64,000 nucleotides of DNA from positions 1 through 64,000 of the forward strand of contig NZ_BMWB01000012.1 in NCBI RefSeq assembly GCF_014651015.1, written 5' to 3'. The DNA comes from Streptomyces xantholiticus (lineage in GTDB: Bacteria; Actinomycetota; Actinomycetes; Streptomycetales; Streptomycetaceae). The notes under the pieces were generated by a model, which saw nothing but the letters and a program-made list of their open reading frames with translations, had not been told where the DNA came from and did no database searches. Below, piece after piece: positions 43,054 to 52,294 of the stretch; positions within the stretch are counted from its first letter, which is position 1; each line of letters opens with the position of its first letter. Both the position numbers and the translations under genes were made by a program.

Positions 43054-44084
43054 AGGAGCCGGCTGACGGGCTTACGGGGCAGCAGCGAACGGGCCCGTTC
43101 ATGAGGGTGGCACTGGGCGTACTGACGGCCGCCTTGGTGGGCATGGCGACTCCCGCCGTGGCTTCCCCCCTCGAGCCCTCCGATCCCGGATATCTGGGCT
43201 TCCGTCTCCTGGAGGCTCCTGTCGCCCGGCGCGATGACCCGCGGGCACTGAAGTACATCGTCGATCACCTGAAACCGGGAACCACCATCGAGCGCCGGTT
43301 CGAGGTGGCCAACAACAGTGATGATCGGCGCGAGGTGCGGCTGTATGCGGCCGCCGCGGGGATCAAGGAGAACAGGTTCACCTTCGCCGACGGGCATACC
43401 GCGAACGAGTTGAGCGAATGGACCAAGGTCCATCCCGCCCGGCAGACGCTGGACCCCCGGGAGAAGTCGGAAGCCGTGGTCACGATCAAGGTGCCGAAGG
43501 ATGCCGCACCGGGTGAGCGGTACGCGGTGGTGTGGGCCGAGATCGGAACGCCACCCGATGCCACACACAACATCGGCAGCGTCACCCGCGTAGGAGTGCG
43601 CGTCTACCTGGACGTCAGTGAAAGCGCGGAGTACGCCGCCTTTGACATTGAAAAGCTCACTGCCATCCGTAGCAAAGAAGGCCGACCAAGCGTCATTGCG
43701 GACGTCCGTAACAGCGGAAAGCGGGCGCTGGACATGAAGGGGAAGCTCCACCTCTCGGGAGGCCCGGCAGGGTTGACCGCGGGCAGCTATCCCGTCATCA
43801 CGGGCACCACACTCCCTCCGGGAGGGGTGGGAACGGTGCGGATCGATCTCGACCAGCGGCTGCCTTCGGGGCCGTGGACGGCGCGGCTGCAACTGGAAAG
43901 CGGAACGGTGAGGCGCAGCCTGTCAGCTCGATTGACGTTCCCGGAACCGGGCGGCAGGAGTTTCGCCTGGCTCTCGGACCCGTCAAGCGGCTCGCTGCGG
44001 TACGCCTTGACGGGCGTGATCGTCACGCTCGGCGCTGCCGTGGCTCTTCTTTTCGTCAGGCAGCGGCGCCGGGGATGCGCCTAG
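43050..44084 (+). CDS. Membrane-anchored DUF916/WxL-interacting-protein-like protein
   Basis: 344 residues (327 if ATG 43101 is used, which gives an ideal signal peptide MRVALGVLTAALVGMATPAV). The ectodomain begins YLGFRLLEAP and has 'LKPGTTIERRFEVANNSD' and RREVRLYAAAAGI, typical of the peptidoglycan-binding N-terminal domain of WxL-interacting proteins. A second beta domain follows (DVRNSGKRALDMKGKLHLSG). One C-terminal membrane helix (LRYALTGVIVTLGAAVALLF) and a basic tail RQRRRGCA anchor it. It should hold the small flanking secreted proteins at the cell surface. ATG 43050 is chosen for the ATGA overlap. Confidence 0.75.
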   Translation: MKEPADGLTGQQRTGPFMRVALGVLTAALVGMATPAVASPLEPSDPGYLGFRLLEAPVARRDDPRALKYIVDHLKPGTTIERRFEVANNSDDRREVRLYAAAAGIKENRFTFADGHTANELSEWTKVHPARQTLDPREKSEAVVTIKVPKDAAPGERYAVVWAEIGTPPDATHNIGSVTRVGVRVYLDVSESAEYAAFDIEKLTAIRSKEGRPSVIADVRNSGKRALDMKGKLHLSGGPAGLTAGSYPVITGTTLPPGGVGTVRIDLDQRLPSGPWTARLQLESGTVRRSLSARLTFPEPGGRSFAWLSDPSSGSLRYALTGVIVTLGAAVALLFVRQRRRGCA

Positions 44085-44222
44085 TGCCTGCCATGGATGA
44101 CGCCTGAGGGTGAAACGGGAGCATCGTCTGGCGCGCGGCTGATGCGGCAGGGGACAAGCCTGAGATGTTCGAACTCTTCATTTCAGTGCTTACCGGGCTT
44201 GGTATCACAGAAGGGAGGGTCG

Positions 44223-44789
44223 GTGAGAGTTCGTCGCAGATCAAACCGCCTCGGTGTATGGGGCGGGATCATCCTGATGTCGGTGGGCGTCCTGGCCATG
44301 CCCCCGGTGGCATCCGCTCGGGCAGAAGCCGTAACGGGCGGACGCTTGTTCCTCATTCCTCGCGCCATTCTGGCCCCGGCTGTCACCGTCCCGGCATCGG
44401 CCACCATAGGAGCCGTACAGCCCGGACAAACGACGGGCGTGCAACTCGGTCAGGTGAGGGTCACCAACAGCGGCGGTCGTACCTGGATCGCGACGGTGTC
44501 GGCGAGCAACTTCACCACGGGTGGGGGCACGGCCGGCGAGACCATCTCGAAGGTGCGGCTCTCGTACTGGTCGGGCCCGGTCGTCTCGAAGATGGGGAGC
44601 GGGAGTTGGGTCCCTGGTCAGCCCACTGCCGGGAACGCACAGCCTCTGGACGTCACGCGCACGGCATTCTCGTACTCGGGTGTCATGACGAGCACCTCCG
44701 TCATCTGGCAACCTACGCTGCAGATGTCGGTGCCTGCCTCGGCCGTGGCAGGCACCTACAGCGGCACGCTGACGCATTCGGTCGCGTAA
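44223..44789 (+). CDS. Secreted WxL-like surface protein B (paralogue of A)
   Basis: 188 residues with signal peptide (GGIILMSVGVLAMPPVASAR, cleavage after the ASA motif). It aligns with protein A along the whole mature region: WIATVSASNFTTGGGTAGET and the ending VPASAVAGTYSGTLTHSVA. GTG 44223 has GGGAGG upstream. It follows the DUF916-like gene by 138 nt on the same strand, so the three genes form one locus. Confidence 0.72.
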   Translation: MRVRRRSNRLGVWGGIILMSVGVLAMPPVASARAEAVTGGRLFLIPRAILAPAVTVPASATIGAVQPGQTTGVQLGQVRVTNSGGRTWIATVSASNFTTGGGTAGETISKVRLSYWSGPVVSKMGSGSWVPGQPTAGNAQPLDVTRTAFSYSGVMTSTSVIWQPTLQMSVPASAVAGTYSGTLTHSVA

Positions 44790-44819
44790 CGGGCCTGGCC
44801 CGCTGCTTCCTTTCCGGTT

Positions 44820-45968
44820 CTACGGGGTCGTTGTGTTGAGCAGGACCGACACGGTGTCCGCCCCGATATTGGCGGTCGTCACATCAGGGCGAGTGTCCTC
44901 GTCGAAGTCCCCCACGGACACGGAGAACGGCTGTGTGTCGACGGCGAAGTCAGCCTTGGGGTCGAAGGTGCCGTCGCCGTTGCCCGACAGCACCGATACC
45001 GAATCACCGAACGCGTTGGCCGTGACGAGGTCGATGTTGGCGTCATCGTCGAAGTCCGCGGCTTCGAGGGAGAAGGGGGCGGTGTCTGTCGTGTAGTCGA
45101 CTTTGGTGTCGAGGGTGCCGTCTCCGTTACCGAGTAGCACCGACACCGAGGAGGCGTCGAGGTTGGCGACCGCGACATCGACGTTGGTGTCCTCGTCGAA
45201 GTCGCCCACCTCGATTCGGTTGGGGACGGCTCCGGTTCCGTAGTCGACCTTGGCGTCGAAAGTACCGTCACCGTTACCGAGCAGGACCGACACCGTGTCC
45301 GCGCCGAAGTTGGACACGACCAGATCGACGTTGGCGTCCTCGTCGAAGTCGGTTACTGAGACTCCATACGGGAACGACCCGGTCCCGTAGTCGACTTTGG
45401 TGTCGAAGGTACCGTCTCCGTTACCCAGCAGCACCGACACCACGTCCGCTTCAAGGGCGGTGACTGCCAGATCGACGTTGCCGTCCTCGTCGAAATCACC
45501 CGCAGCCACCTTGTACGGAGTCGTCGCCGTGCCGTAGTCGACTTTGGTGTCGAAGGTGCCGTCACCATTACCGAGCAGGATGGACACCGTGTTGCCCAAG
45601 CTGTTGGTCACCACCAGGTCGACATCGCCGTCCTCGTTGAAGTCACCGGGCTCCAGTCCATCCGGATAGTCACCGGTTCCGTAGTCGACTTTGGTGTCGA
45701 AGGTGCCGTCACCATTACCGAGCAGGATGGACACCGTGTCGGCGTCGGAGTTGGCCACGGCCTGGTCCTCGAAGCCGTCCTCGTCGAAGTCGGCGACGTC
45801 CACGGCCACCGGCCCGGCGCCTGCGCCATAATCGACATGGGTGGCAAAGGTCGGGGGGTCCGCCATCGCAGTGCCCTGCGCGGTGATCAGCCCCATCACC
45901 ACCAGCAGGACGGTCACCGCGAGTCTCCCTCCCTTCCGAGCCGTGGTGGTCGGGTGTTTCTGCAGCAT
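44820..45968 (-). CDS. Secreted FG-GAP/VCBS-repeat protein
   Basis: 382 residues: signal peptide (TVLLVVMGLITAQGTAMA) and seven repeats of 49 residues, each with a DFDEDGNVDLAV-like segment (Ca2+-binding DxDxDG pattern) and LLGNGDGTFDTKVDYGT. The DNA period is exactly 147 bp. A beta-propeller of seven blades is likely, as in integrin-type FG-GAP proteins. It converges on the WxL-like locus, with stops 30 nt apart. Binding of a surface or extracellular ligand is inferred; no enzyme domain is present. Confidence 0.88.
   Translation of the reverse strand: MLQKHPTTTARKGGRLAVTVLLVVMGLITAQGTAMADPPTFATHVDYGAGAGPVAVDVADFDEDGFEDQAVANSDADTVSILLGNGDGTFDTKVDYGTGDYPDGLEPGDFNEDGDVDLVVTNSLGNTVSILLGNGDGTFDTKVDYGTATTPYKVAAGDFDEDGNVDLAVTALEADVVSVLLGNGDGTFDTKVDYGTGSFPYGVSVTDFDEDANVDLVVSNFGADTVSVLLGNGDGTFDAKVDYGTGAVPNRIEVGDFDEDTNVDVAVANLDASSVSVLLGNGDGTLDTKVDYTTDTAPFSLEAADFDDDANIDLVTANAFGDSVSVLSGNGDGTFDPKADFAVDTQPFSVSVGDFDEDTRPDVTTANIGADTVSVLLNTTTP
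44842..45870 (-). repeat. Seven 147-bp tandem repeats in the FG-GAP gene
   Basis: The landmark tcgac(t/a)t(t/g)g recurs at positions 44953, 45100, 45247, 45394, 45541, 45688 and 45835 (position of its 'a'; degenerate in the first), always 147 bp apart, with no indels. Confidence 0.85.
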
Positions 45969-46709
45969 GATGCCTCCTCAGCGTCATGGAGTGGTTTGGC
46001 CTTTGTCGACCTGTGCTTGTCGTCGTACCGGCGAAGGGGACTCGGGCTCAGGTCATGGATTCTGCATTTCGGCCACTCTTGCTCGTCCAGTCGACGCCGC
46101 AGGAGCCGAAGCGACGAGAGAACACCCTTGAGCAGCAATGCCGACGCTTGATCATTTCCCTGTTTCGGTCAGGGGCCGGCGCCGGCACGCAGATCACCGA
46201 AGCCATCCACTGCAGTGAATGGAACCGTTCATACACTCCCGCTCAATTGACGAGCCGTCAATGGATATCCGGCAGCCGGCCCTCCATTTCGAGGCGCAGG
46301 GGTTCCATGGGGTTGTGAGAAAGTCTCCACTGCGCTCCGGAGCCGCCGGGATCCATGCATGAAGTCCCATGAACGGCGTGAATATGAAGACGTACTGCTG
46401 ACGCCGGTTCGGAACCTTCCCCTGGGTGATCCAGCGTTCGACCGTTTCGGGTCGACCTCGATCGCGTCGGCAAGGTCCTGCACGGTCATTCCGTTCATCG
46501 AGTTTCAGGCACCGCGACGACGTCCGACCGAACCGGCTGAGTCGCTTGCCCGGCTGGAGTGGGCTGTCCCTGGCCTGCGAGCGCATCGACTGCCTGCGCC
46601 GGCCGGTGTGGCCTGGGAAGCGCTGGGAAGTCTGTAGCGCGATGGCCGCATTGCCGCCGAGAACCCCCGGGCATGGGCCGACAGGGTCACGCTTGGCGCG
46701 CGCGGTCTG
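45969..46709. other. Long intergenic region with a broken HTH gene
   Basis: 741 bp. Apart from the frameshifted HTH fragment at 46385-46498, no gene is supported. It also holds the promoter of the FG-GAP gene. Confidence 0.45.
46385..46498 (-). pseudogene. Frameshifted XRE-type HTH regulator fragment
   Basis: One minus frame reads MNGMTVQDLADAIEVDPK. The next frame continues TVERWITQGKVPNRRQQYVF. Together they reproduce the N-terminal HTH of a common Streptomyces XRE family ('VDPKTVERWI-TGRVP-RRH'). One A is missing in the CCGAAACGG region near 46447, and the 3' part is not homologous, so the gene is a dead fragment. Confidence 0.6.
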
Positions 46710-49016
46710 CTACAGGGTGTCGCTGAGGGTGTCCGCGAGACGGTGCCGGACGGCCCGCAGGGCGGGCAGCAGTGAGACGGCGACCGCTCCGGCGACTGCC
46801 GCCACGCCGAGGAGGACGAGAGCGCCGGGTGACGGGAGCTGGGCGATGCCCGCGCCGATGCCGCTGGAGGCGGCCTGGAGATCGATGAGCCATCGGGAGG
46901 CCAGGAGTCCCAGGCCCGTACCGACGAGGGCGGCAGCCAGGGCGATGAAGCCGGTGCCTGCCACAATGACCGCGATGATCTGGCGGGGTGTCAGTCCGAT
47001 GGCCTTGAGGGCCAGCAGGTCGCGCCGTCGGTCCCGTACGCCGGCGGCGATGGTGGTGGACAGTTCAGCCAGGCCGATCAGCGCCAGTACGCCGATCAGT
47101 CCGGCGACCACAGGGCGTACTGAGGAGAGCTCGTCGGCGGTGTTGGCGCTCTCGCGGATGTCCAGCCGGTCCGACGCCCGGTCCGAGAGCCGGTCACCGA
47201 CCTCGGAGGGGTCGGCTCCGGGCACGAGGACGAGGGAGTAGAAGTCCGCCCGGAGTGCGGGGTCGCGCTCGCGCAGGGTGTCCAGGGAAGTGGAGATCAC
47301 CCGTCCGTTGTCCTCGGGCTCGATGATGCGGCCGACGATGTGCAGGATCTGCGGAGTGCCTCTGACGGTCATGCGGACCCAGTCGCCCACTTCGACGTCG
47401 AGCAGGTCCAGCAGTCCTTGTCCGGCGACGGCCTCGTCGGGGCCGTCGGGCGGGCGGCCTTCAGCCACGGCAAAGGGATAGGGGTGGGCCGCGGTGCCCA
47501 GGCCGCGCAGTGTGATCGTGCCGGTCTGGCCGGGCACCAGCGCCGCGACCTCGGCGCCGGGATAGGCCGCGGTGACGGCGGGGTCCGCCGTGACCAACCT
47601 CCGCATGGAGTCGTCGTCGAGGTCGTCGCCGCGGGCGGTGAGGGCGGCGGCGATCCCGACGTCCTGCGGGTCGCTGTCGAACCGGTCGAGGGTGGCCCAG
47701 GTGCCCAGGGCGATCGTGATCAGCACGATGGGCACGGCCAGCCGGGCGATCGCCGCGCCGGCCCGCAGGGGATATTGGAAGGCGCCGCGCCAGCCGAGGA
47801 CCAGGGCGGGCGGCAGGCGCAGGCCCAGCGCCCGACGGGTGGTGCCGGACATCCGCCGGGTGGCGGGGACGTTGGCTCGTGCGACGGGTACGGGAGATAC
47901 GCGGCCTGCCCGCCAGGCGGCCGAGCTGGTCGTGGCGGTGATCAGGAGGATAGCGCCCACCGCAATGCCCGCAGGAACCCAGATGTGTCCGGGCAGGGCC
48001 TGCCAGAGCTGCACCGCGTCGCCGGCCCGGCCGGGCAGCTGGGCGCCGAGCAGTTCCGTCAGGAGCGTCCCAGCGGCGATGCCCAGCAGCGCGAGGGTCA
48101 GGTACTCGGCCAGGAACATTCGGATCAGCTGCGCGGGGGTGAAGCCGATGGCCTTCAGGACGGCGATGTCGCGCAGCGAGCTGCGGATCCTGGTGCTGAC
48201 GGCGCCTGCCACGGCGAATCCTGCGGCCAGCAGAGCGCCCAGGCCGAAGACGCCCAGCAGCAGTCCGAGCAGGCGGTCGCTTCCCTGAGCGGCGGCTCGG
48301 GCCTCCTGCCAGGTGGAGATCCCGGAGATCTGGTCGGCGCCGAGTTCGGTAACCGCACGCTGGACGGCGAAGTCGGTGTGCTCGGGATCGGCGAGCCGCA
48401 GCCCGATGACCTGTTCATGGCGCTCGCCGGGCTCGAGCCGCAGGAATGTGGCGGTGGGCACCCATGCCACGCCGGGGACTTCTCCCGGCTCGTACGGGGG
48501 CTCGGCCGTCTCGGCGATGCCGATGATGCGCAGGGTGTCCGCGGCTGCGCCTTCCCCGCGCACGTGCAGCCGGTCGCCGGGCTCGGCCCACAGGGCGCGG
48601 GCCAGTGAACTCTCCAGAACAACTTCGTCGCCGGCCCCGGAGGCGAGCCAGCGCCCGGAGGTGATCAGCGGCCTGGCCACTTCCGGCGGTGTCGAGGTGG
48701 CGGCGCGCAGTTGCACCGCCGCTCTGCTCCCGGCGAGGTCGGCGGTCCCGGGGCCGGTGAGGAACGGCCCCGACGTGGCCCGCACCCCCTCGAGCCCGGC
48801 CAGCCCCCTGGGGTCGAAACCTGCCTTGGTCTGGATCCACACGTGCGCGCCGTTGGACTGGGTGAACACACGCTGCCACGGGTTGGCCGCGTACGTGAGG
48901 AAGGCCCCGGCGAGCAGCAGGGAGACGATGATCCCGGCGGTCGCCAGGACCAGGAACAGCGCCTCGCCGCGGCGCACCCGCAGATCGGCCCGTACCCACA
49001 GCGCCACGGCACGCAT
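46710..49016 (-). CDS. ABC transporter permease, FtsX/MacB type
   Basis: 768 residues with the two-domain FtsX-like architecture: an N-terminal helix, a large extracytoplasmic domain, a four-helix block ending near 400, then a second FtsX-like half. The MacB-type loop is recognisable at 'RSSLRDIAVLKAIGFTPAQL' and repeated as RDLLALKAIGLTPRQIIAVI. It is encoded 3 nt after the ATPase gene. Likely exports lipoproteins, peptides or drugs; the substrate is unknown. Confidence 0.88.
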   Translation of the reverse strand: MRAVALWVRADLRVRRGEALFLVLATAGIIVSLLLAGAFLTYAANPWQRVFTQSNGAHVWIQTKAGFDPRGLAGLEGVRATSGPFLTGPGTADLAGSRAAVQLRAATSTPPEVARPLITSGRWLASGAGDEVVLESSLARALWAEPGDRLHVRGEGAAADTLRIIGIAETAEPPYEPGEVPGVAWVPTATFLRLEPGERHEQVIGLRLADPEHTDFAVQRAVTELGADQISGISTWQEARAAAQGSDRLLGLLLGVFGLGALLAAGFAVAGAVSTRIRSSLRDIAVLKAIGFTPAQLIRMFLAEYLTLALLGIAAGTLLTELLGAQLPGRAGDAVQLWQALPGHIWVPAGIAVGAILLITATTSSAAWRAGRVSPVPVARANVPATRRMSGTTRRALGLRLPPALVLGWRGAFQYPLRAGAAIARLAVPIVLITIALGTWATLDRFDSDPQDVGIAAALTARGDDLDDDSMRRLVTADPAVTAAYPGAEVAALVPGQTGTITLRGLGTAAHPYPFAVAEGRPPDGPDEAVAGQGLLDLLDVEVGDWVRMTVRGTPQILHIVGRIIEPEDNGRVISTSLDTLRERDPALRADFYSLVLVPGADPSEVGDRLSDRASDRLDIRESANTADELSSVRPVVAGLIGVLALIGLAELSTTIAAGVRDRRRDLLALKAIGLTPRQIIAVIVAGTGFIALAAALVGTGLGLLASRWLIDLQAASSGIGAGIAQLPSPGALVLLGVAAVAGAVAVSLLPALRAVRHRLADTLSDTL

Positions 49017-49019
49017 CGT

Positions 49020-49832
49020 TCAGCCCCCGAGTTCCAGCGTTCCGGACACCCCGCCACGACGCGGTCCCTCGCGGCCGAGTACGGCGTCGTCGACGATCCG
49101 GCCGTCGAAGAGGCTGATGACCCGATCCGCGGCGCTTGCCATCCGGGCGTCGTGGGTGACGAGCACGATGGTCTGGCCGCGCTGGTGGAAGCGGGAGAGC
49201 AGCCGCAGCACTTCGCGGGTGCCCTTGCTGTCCAGACTGCCGGCGGGCTCGTCGGCGAGCAGCAGGGCGGGGTGGTTGACCAGGGCGCGGGCAAGAGCGA
49301 CGCGCTGCTGTTCACCGCCGGAGAGCTCGCCGGGCGTGCTGTTCTCCTTGCCCTCCAGGCCGAGGTCGGCGAGAAGCTCGGCGCGATCCTCCCGTGCGCG
49401 CCGCGCGGTCTTGCCGGCCAGCAGCGCGGGCAGATCGACGTTGTCCGCCACCGTCAGGTGGGAGACCAGGTTGAAGAACTGGAAGACGATGCCGATGCTG
49501 CGTCGGCGCAGCACGGCCCAGCGGGCCTCGCTGTAGCCGTCGACCCGCCGGCCGTCGAGCCAGATGCGCCCGCTGTCGGGCCGGTCGAGTCCGCCGAGGA
49601 GGTGCAGGAGCGTGGACTTGCCCGCTCCGGAGGGGCCGGTCACCGCCAGGAACTCGCCGCGCCCCACCCGAAGATCGACCCCGCGCACGGCCCTGACGGC
49701 GGCGCCCTCGGCCTGGTAGGTCTTGACCAGGCCCTCCCCCCGCAGCAGAGGCTGGGCCTCGGTGGGTTCCTTCCCTGCCGCCGGGGAGGCGATCTCGTCG
49801 GCGCCGCCTGCGGAAGACGCCTCGCGATTCAT
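49020..49832 (-). CDS. ABC transporter ATP-binding protein (MacB/LolD type)
   Basis: 270 residues: Walker A GPSGAGKSTLLHLLGGLDRP, the Q-loop VFQFFNLVSHLT, signature LSGGEQQRVALARAL and Walker B LLLADEPAGSLD. An N-terminal extension of about 30 residues is variable. The start ATG overlaps the PadR stop (ATGA). It forms one operon with PadR and the permease. Confidence 0.93.
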   Translation of the reverse strand: MNREASSAGGADEIASPAAGKEPTEAQPLLRGEGLVKTYQAEGAAVRAVRGVDLRVGRGEFLAVTGPSGAGKSTLLHLLGGLDRPDSGRIWLDGRRVDGYSEARWAVLRRRSIGIVFQFFNLVSHLTVADNVDLPALLAGKTARRAREDRAELLADLGLEGKENSTPGELSGGEQQRVALARALVNHPALLLADEPAGSLDSKGTREVLRLLSRFHQRGQTIVLVTHDARMASAADRVISLFDGRIVDDAVLGREGPRRGGVSGTLELGG

Positions 49833-50335
49833 TCCAGCTCCTCCTGACAGCGCTCCAACCAGTCGAGGTCCGCCTGCAGGTGCAGCATCGCCCCTTCGAT
49901 GAGCAGTTGCCCGAGCCGGTTGTCCCGGTCCTCGGTCGCTGCCAGCTTCGACAGATCACGCATGGTGTTGAGGTAATGGCGGCGCTGCTGGTTGATCAGC
50001 GCGATCTGGTCGGCCACACCCGAGTCCGGCGCCAGGGCGATCTTCATGAAGAACTCGTCCCGCACCCGCGGCTCGTCGGTGGGCTTCTCGAACCATGCCT
50101 CCACCGCCTTGCGCCCTGCCGGGGTGAGCCGGTAGATGCGCTTGTTCGGGCGGTTCTCCTGGGTGACGTCCTCGCCCTCGATCAGTCCCGACTTCTCCAG
50201 TCTGCCGAGGGTGACGTAGATCTGCCCGATATTCGGCTGAGGGTATGCGGCGCCCAGCAGGCCCTCCAGCGCCTGCTTGAGCTCGTAGCCATGGGCGGGC
50301 CCTTTCGCCAGCAGTGCCAGAAGGGGGAGACGCAC
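49829..50335 (-). CDS. PadR-family regulator of the ABC operon
   Basis: 168 residues. The winged helix is LPLLALLAKGPAHGYELKQA then GQIYVTLGRLEKSGLI, followed by a helical C-terminal domain (Vir-like) with AEAWFEKP-type EAWFEKPTDEPRVRDEFFMK. GTG 50335 is chosen for the GGGAGG site 9 nt upstream. It is first in the operon, so it probably represses its own transporter; such regulators often sense the exported compound. Confidence 0.85.
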   Translation of the reverse strand: MRLPLLALLAKGPAHGYELKQALEGLLGAAYPQPNIGQIYVTLGRLEKSGLIEGEDVTQENRPNKRIYRLTPAGRKAVEAWFEKPTDEPRVRDEFFMKIALAPDSGVADQIALINQQRRHYLNTMRDLSKLAATEDRDNRLGQLLIEGAMLHLQADLDWLERCQEELE

Positions 50336-50576
50336 GTTCGCCCGCCTCCCTTCCCGGCGTAGGATTTGGCGCGGGTGCCCCACAGCCCGGCGTGCGGCCG
50401 CAGGCTACGGACCTCTCCGCACCGGCGCATTCCGCTTACATAACGGGTATCCAGCGTACGGCTGCCTGACGTGCTGTATCGCTGCACCCGCCGCTACGCC
50501 GTCAGCATTCCACTACGCAACGGATATACGGGGCACGGTTGCCCGGCGAGTTGGCATCGCTGTACCAGGAGGAGCC

Positions 50577-51851
50577 ATGCGGTGGACGCGAATCGCCAGC
50601 CGGGGACTCCTCGTCGCTGCGCTGATCTGCGCCGGCTACGTCAGCCACACCGCCGTGAGCGGTGTGGACGAGTCCGCGGCCAGGAGAGGACCGTTGACCC
50701 TGGTGACCGGTGAAGACCTCACCGGGTACCTGGAAGGGGTCTTGAAGGACTGGAACCAGGCACACCCCGGTGAGAAGGTCACCCTCGTCGAGCTCCCGGA
50801 GGCAGCCGACGAGGTCCGGGCCCAGATGGCCACCAGCCTGCGGTCCGGCAGCGCCCGCTACGACGTTCTCAACATCGATGTGGCCTGGACCTCGGAATTC
50901 GCCGCGGCCGGCTGGATCTCCCCCCTGAACGCCGACCGCTTCCCGATCAAGCAGTTCCTGCCGCCGGTGGTGCAGACGGCCACGTTCGACGGCCGCCTCT
51001 ATGCGCTGCCCTATGTCACCAATGCCGGCCTGCTCTACTACCGCAAGGACGTGCTGGAGAAGGAGGGGGAGAAACCGCCGCGCACATGGGCCGAGCTCGA
51101 GCGACTGGCCAAGACGGTGGCACCGAAGTACGGCCTTGACGGCTACGCGGGGCAGTTCCTTCCCTACGAGGGGCTCACGGTGAACGCTGCGGAGGCCGTG
51201 CAGTCCACAGGCGGCACGATCCTCGTCGACGAGGGCAGGCGGGTGACCGTGGACTCTCCCGCCGCGCGCCGGGGCCTGGAACTCCTGACCCGGGGTGTCC
51301 GAGACGGCTGGATCCCCAAGAAGGCGCTCACCTACAAGGAGGAGGAGTCGCGCAAGGCCTTCCAGGACGGGAAGCTCCTCTTCCTGCGCAACTGGCCCTA
51401 TGTGCACGCCTTGGCCGGCGGCAAGGACTCCGAGGTCGCAGGCAAGTTCGGTGTGACGCCGCTGCCGGGACTGGGCGGGAATGCAGCGGGCATCCTCGGC
51501 GGCTCCAATCTCGCGATCAACGCCGACTCACGCCACCGTGACTCGGCAACCGACCTCCTCGTCTACCTGACCAGCCAGAAGGTGCAGCGGCAGGTCCTCG
51601 TCGACGGCGGCCTGCCACCGGTTCGGGCCGACCTCTACAACGACCCCGCGCTGGTGCGGAAGTTCCCCTACCTGCCCACGCTCCGGGAGGCCGTCCTGGC
51701 GGCGAAGCCGCGGCCCAAGAGCCCGCGGTACGACCAGGTGAACCTCGTGATCCAGGCCGTCGTCCACGACGCCATGGCCCAGCGCGACACGACCGACGAG
51801 GCCATCGCCCGGCTGAAGCGGGAACTCGAGGCCATCGCCCGGCAGCGCTGA
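50577..51851 (+). CDS. Extracellular solute-binding protein, family 1 (sugar type), orphan
   Basis: 424 residues with an N-terminal hydrophobic export signal (LLVAALICAGYVSH). It is a trehalose/maltose-type SBP: ARYDVLNIDVAWTSEFAAAG, 'ALPYVTNAGLLYYRKDVL', FLRNWPYVHAL and GILGGSNLAINADSRH. AGGAGG precedes ATG 50577. No sugar permease or ATPase follows. It is divergent from the PadR operon across a 241-nt promoter region. Confidence 0.87.
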   Translation: MRWTRIASRGLLVAALICAGYVSHTAVSGVDESAARRGPLTLVTGEDLTGYLEGVLKDWNQAHPGEKVTLVELPEAADEVRAQMATSLRSGSARYDVLNIDVAWTSEFAAAGWISPLNADRFPIKQFLPPVVQTATFDGRLYALPYVTNAGLLYYRKDVLEKEGEKPPRTWAELERLAKTVAPKYGLDGYAGQFLPYEGLTVNAAEAVQSTGGTILVDEGRRVTVDSPAARRGLELLTRGVRDGWIPKKALTYKEEESRKAFQDGKLLFLRNWPYVHALAGGKDSEVAGKFGVTPLPGLGGNAAGILGGSNLAINADSRHRDSATDLLVYLTSQKVQRQVLVDGGLPPVRADLYNDPALVRKFPYLPTLREAVLAAKPRPKSPRYDQVNLVIQAVVHDAMAQRDTTDEAIARLKRELEAIARQR

Positions 51852-52294
51852 CACCATGCGGCCGACAGCGCGTTCCGTCCGTAGGAAACGCTGTGTTGAA
51901 CATCAAGGCGTCCCCGCGCCGCGGTGGTGACGGCCGGCAGGATCGACCCGCGGGCGGGTCGGCGCGCCACTCGCTGCACGCCGGAAGAACGGCGGCGCCG
52001 TCGTGAGGCGATACGACGTAATGAGGCGAATCGCCGGTCTCCTGCTCGTCCGATTTTGTGTCCGGCGCGCATGTAGACACGAGCCCATCTGAATGGAACG
52101 CTCGCTACAGAGAGGGGCGTTCGCGTCCGGCGTCCCCTGTTGTCTGTCTGTCTCGCCGCTCCAGTGCAATCCCGCCGGCCCCTGCGCCGGCCGTGTTCCT
52201 CGCACGAGCCGCAATTCCCAGCACCAGCAAGAAGTAACTGCACGAGCCGGCGTCCTCGCACGTCCAGATTCCTTTGCTGAGAGGAGTTCCCCGG
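51852..52294. other. Intergenic region upstream of the beta-helix operon
   Basis: 443 bp with the weak hairpin above and no supported gene. The end, GAGAGGAG, is the ribosome site of the next gene. Confidence 0.4.
51865..51894 (+). terminator. Weak terminator hairpin after the SBP
   Basis: ACAGCGCGTTCC (51865-51876) and GGAAACGCTGT (51884-51894) pair with one bulge. Confidence 0.4.

Noticed and set aside
44842..45870. Regular repeats that might be a CRISPR array
   Set aside because: The period is 147 bp in an open frame with Ca2+-binding FG-GAP motifs; there are no spacers or cas genes.
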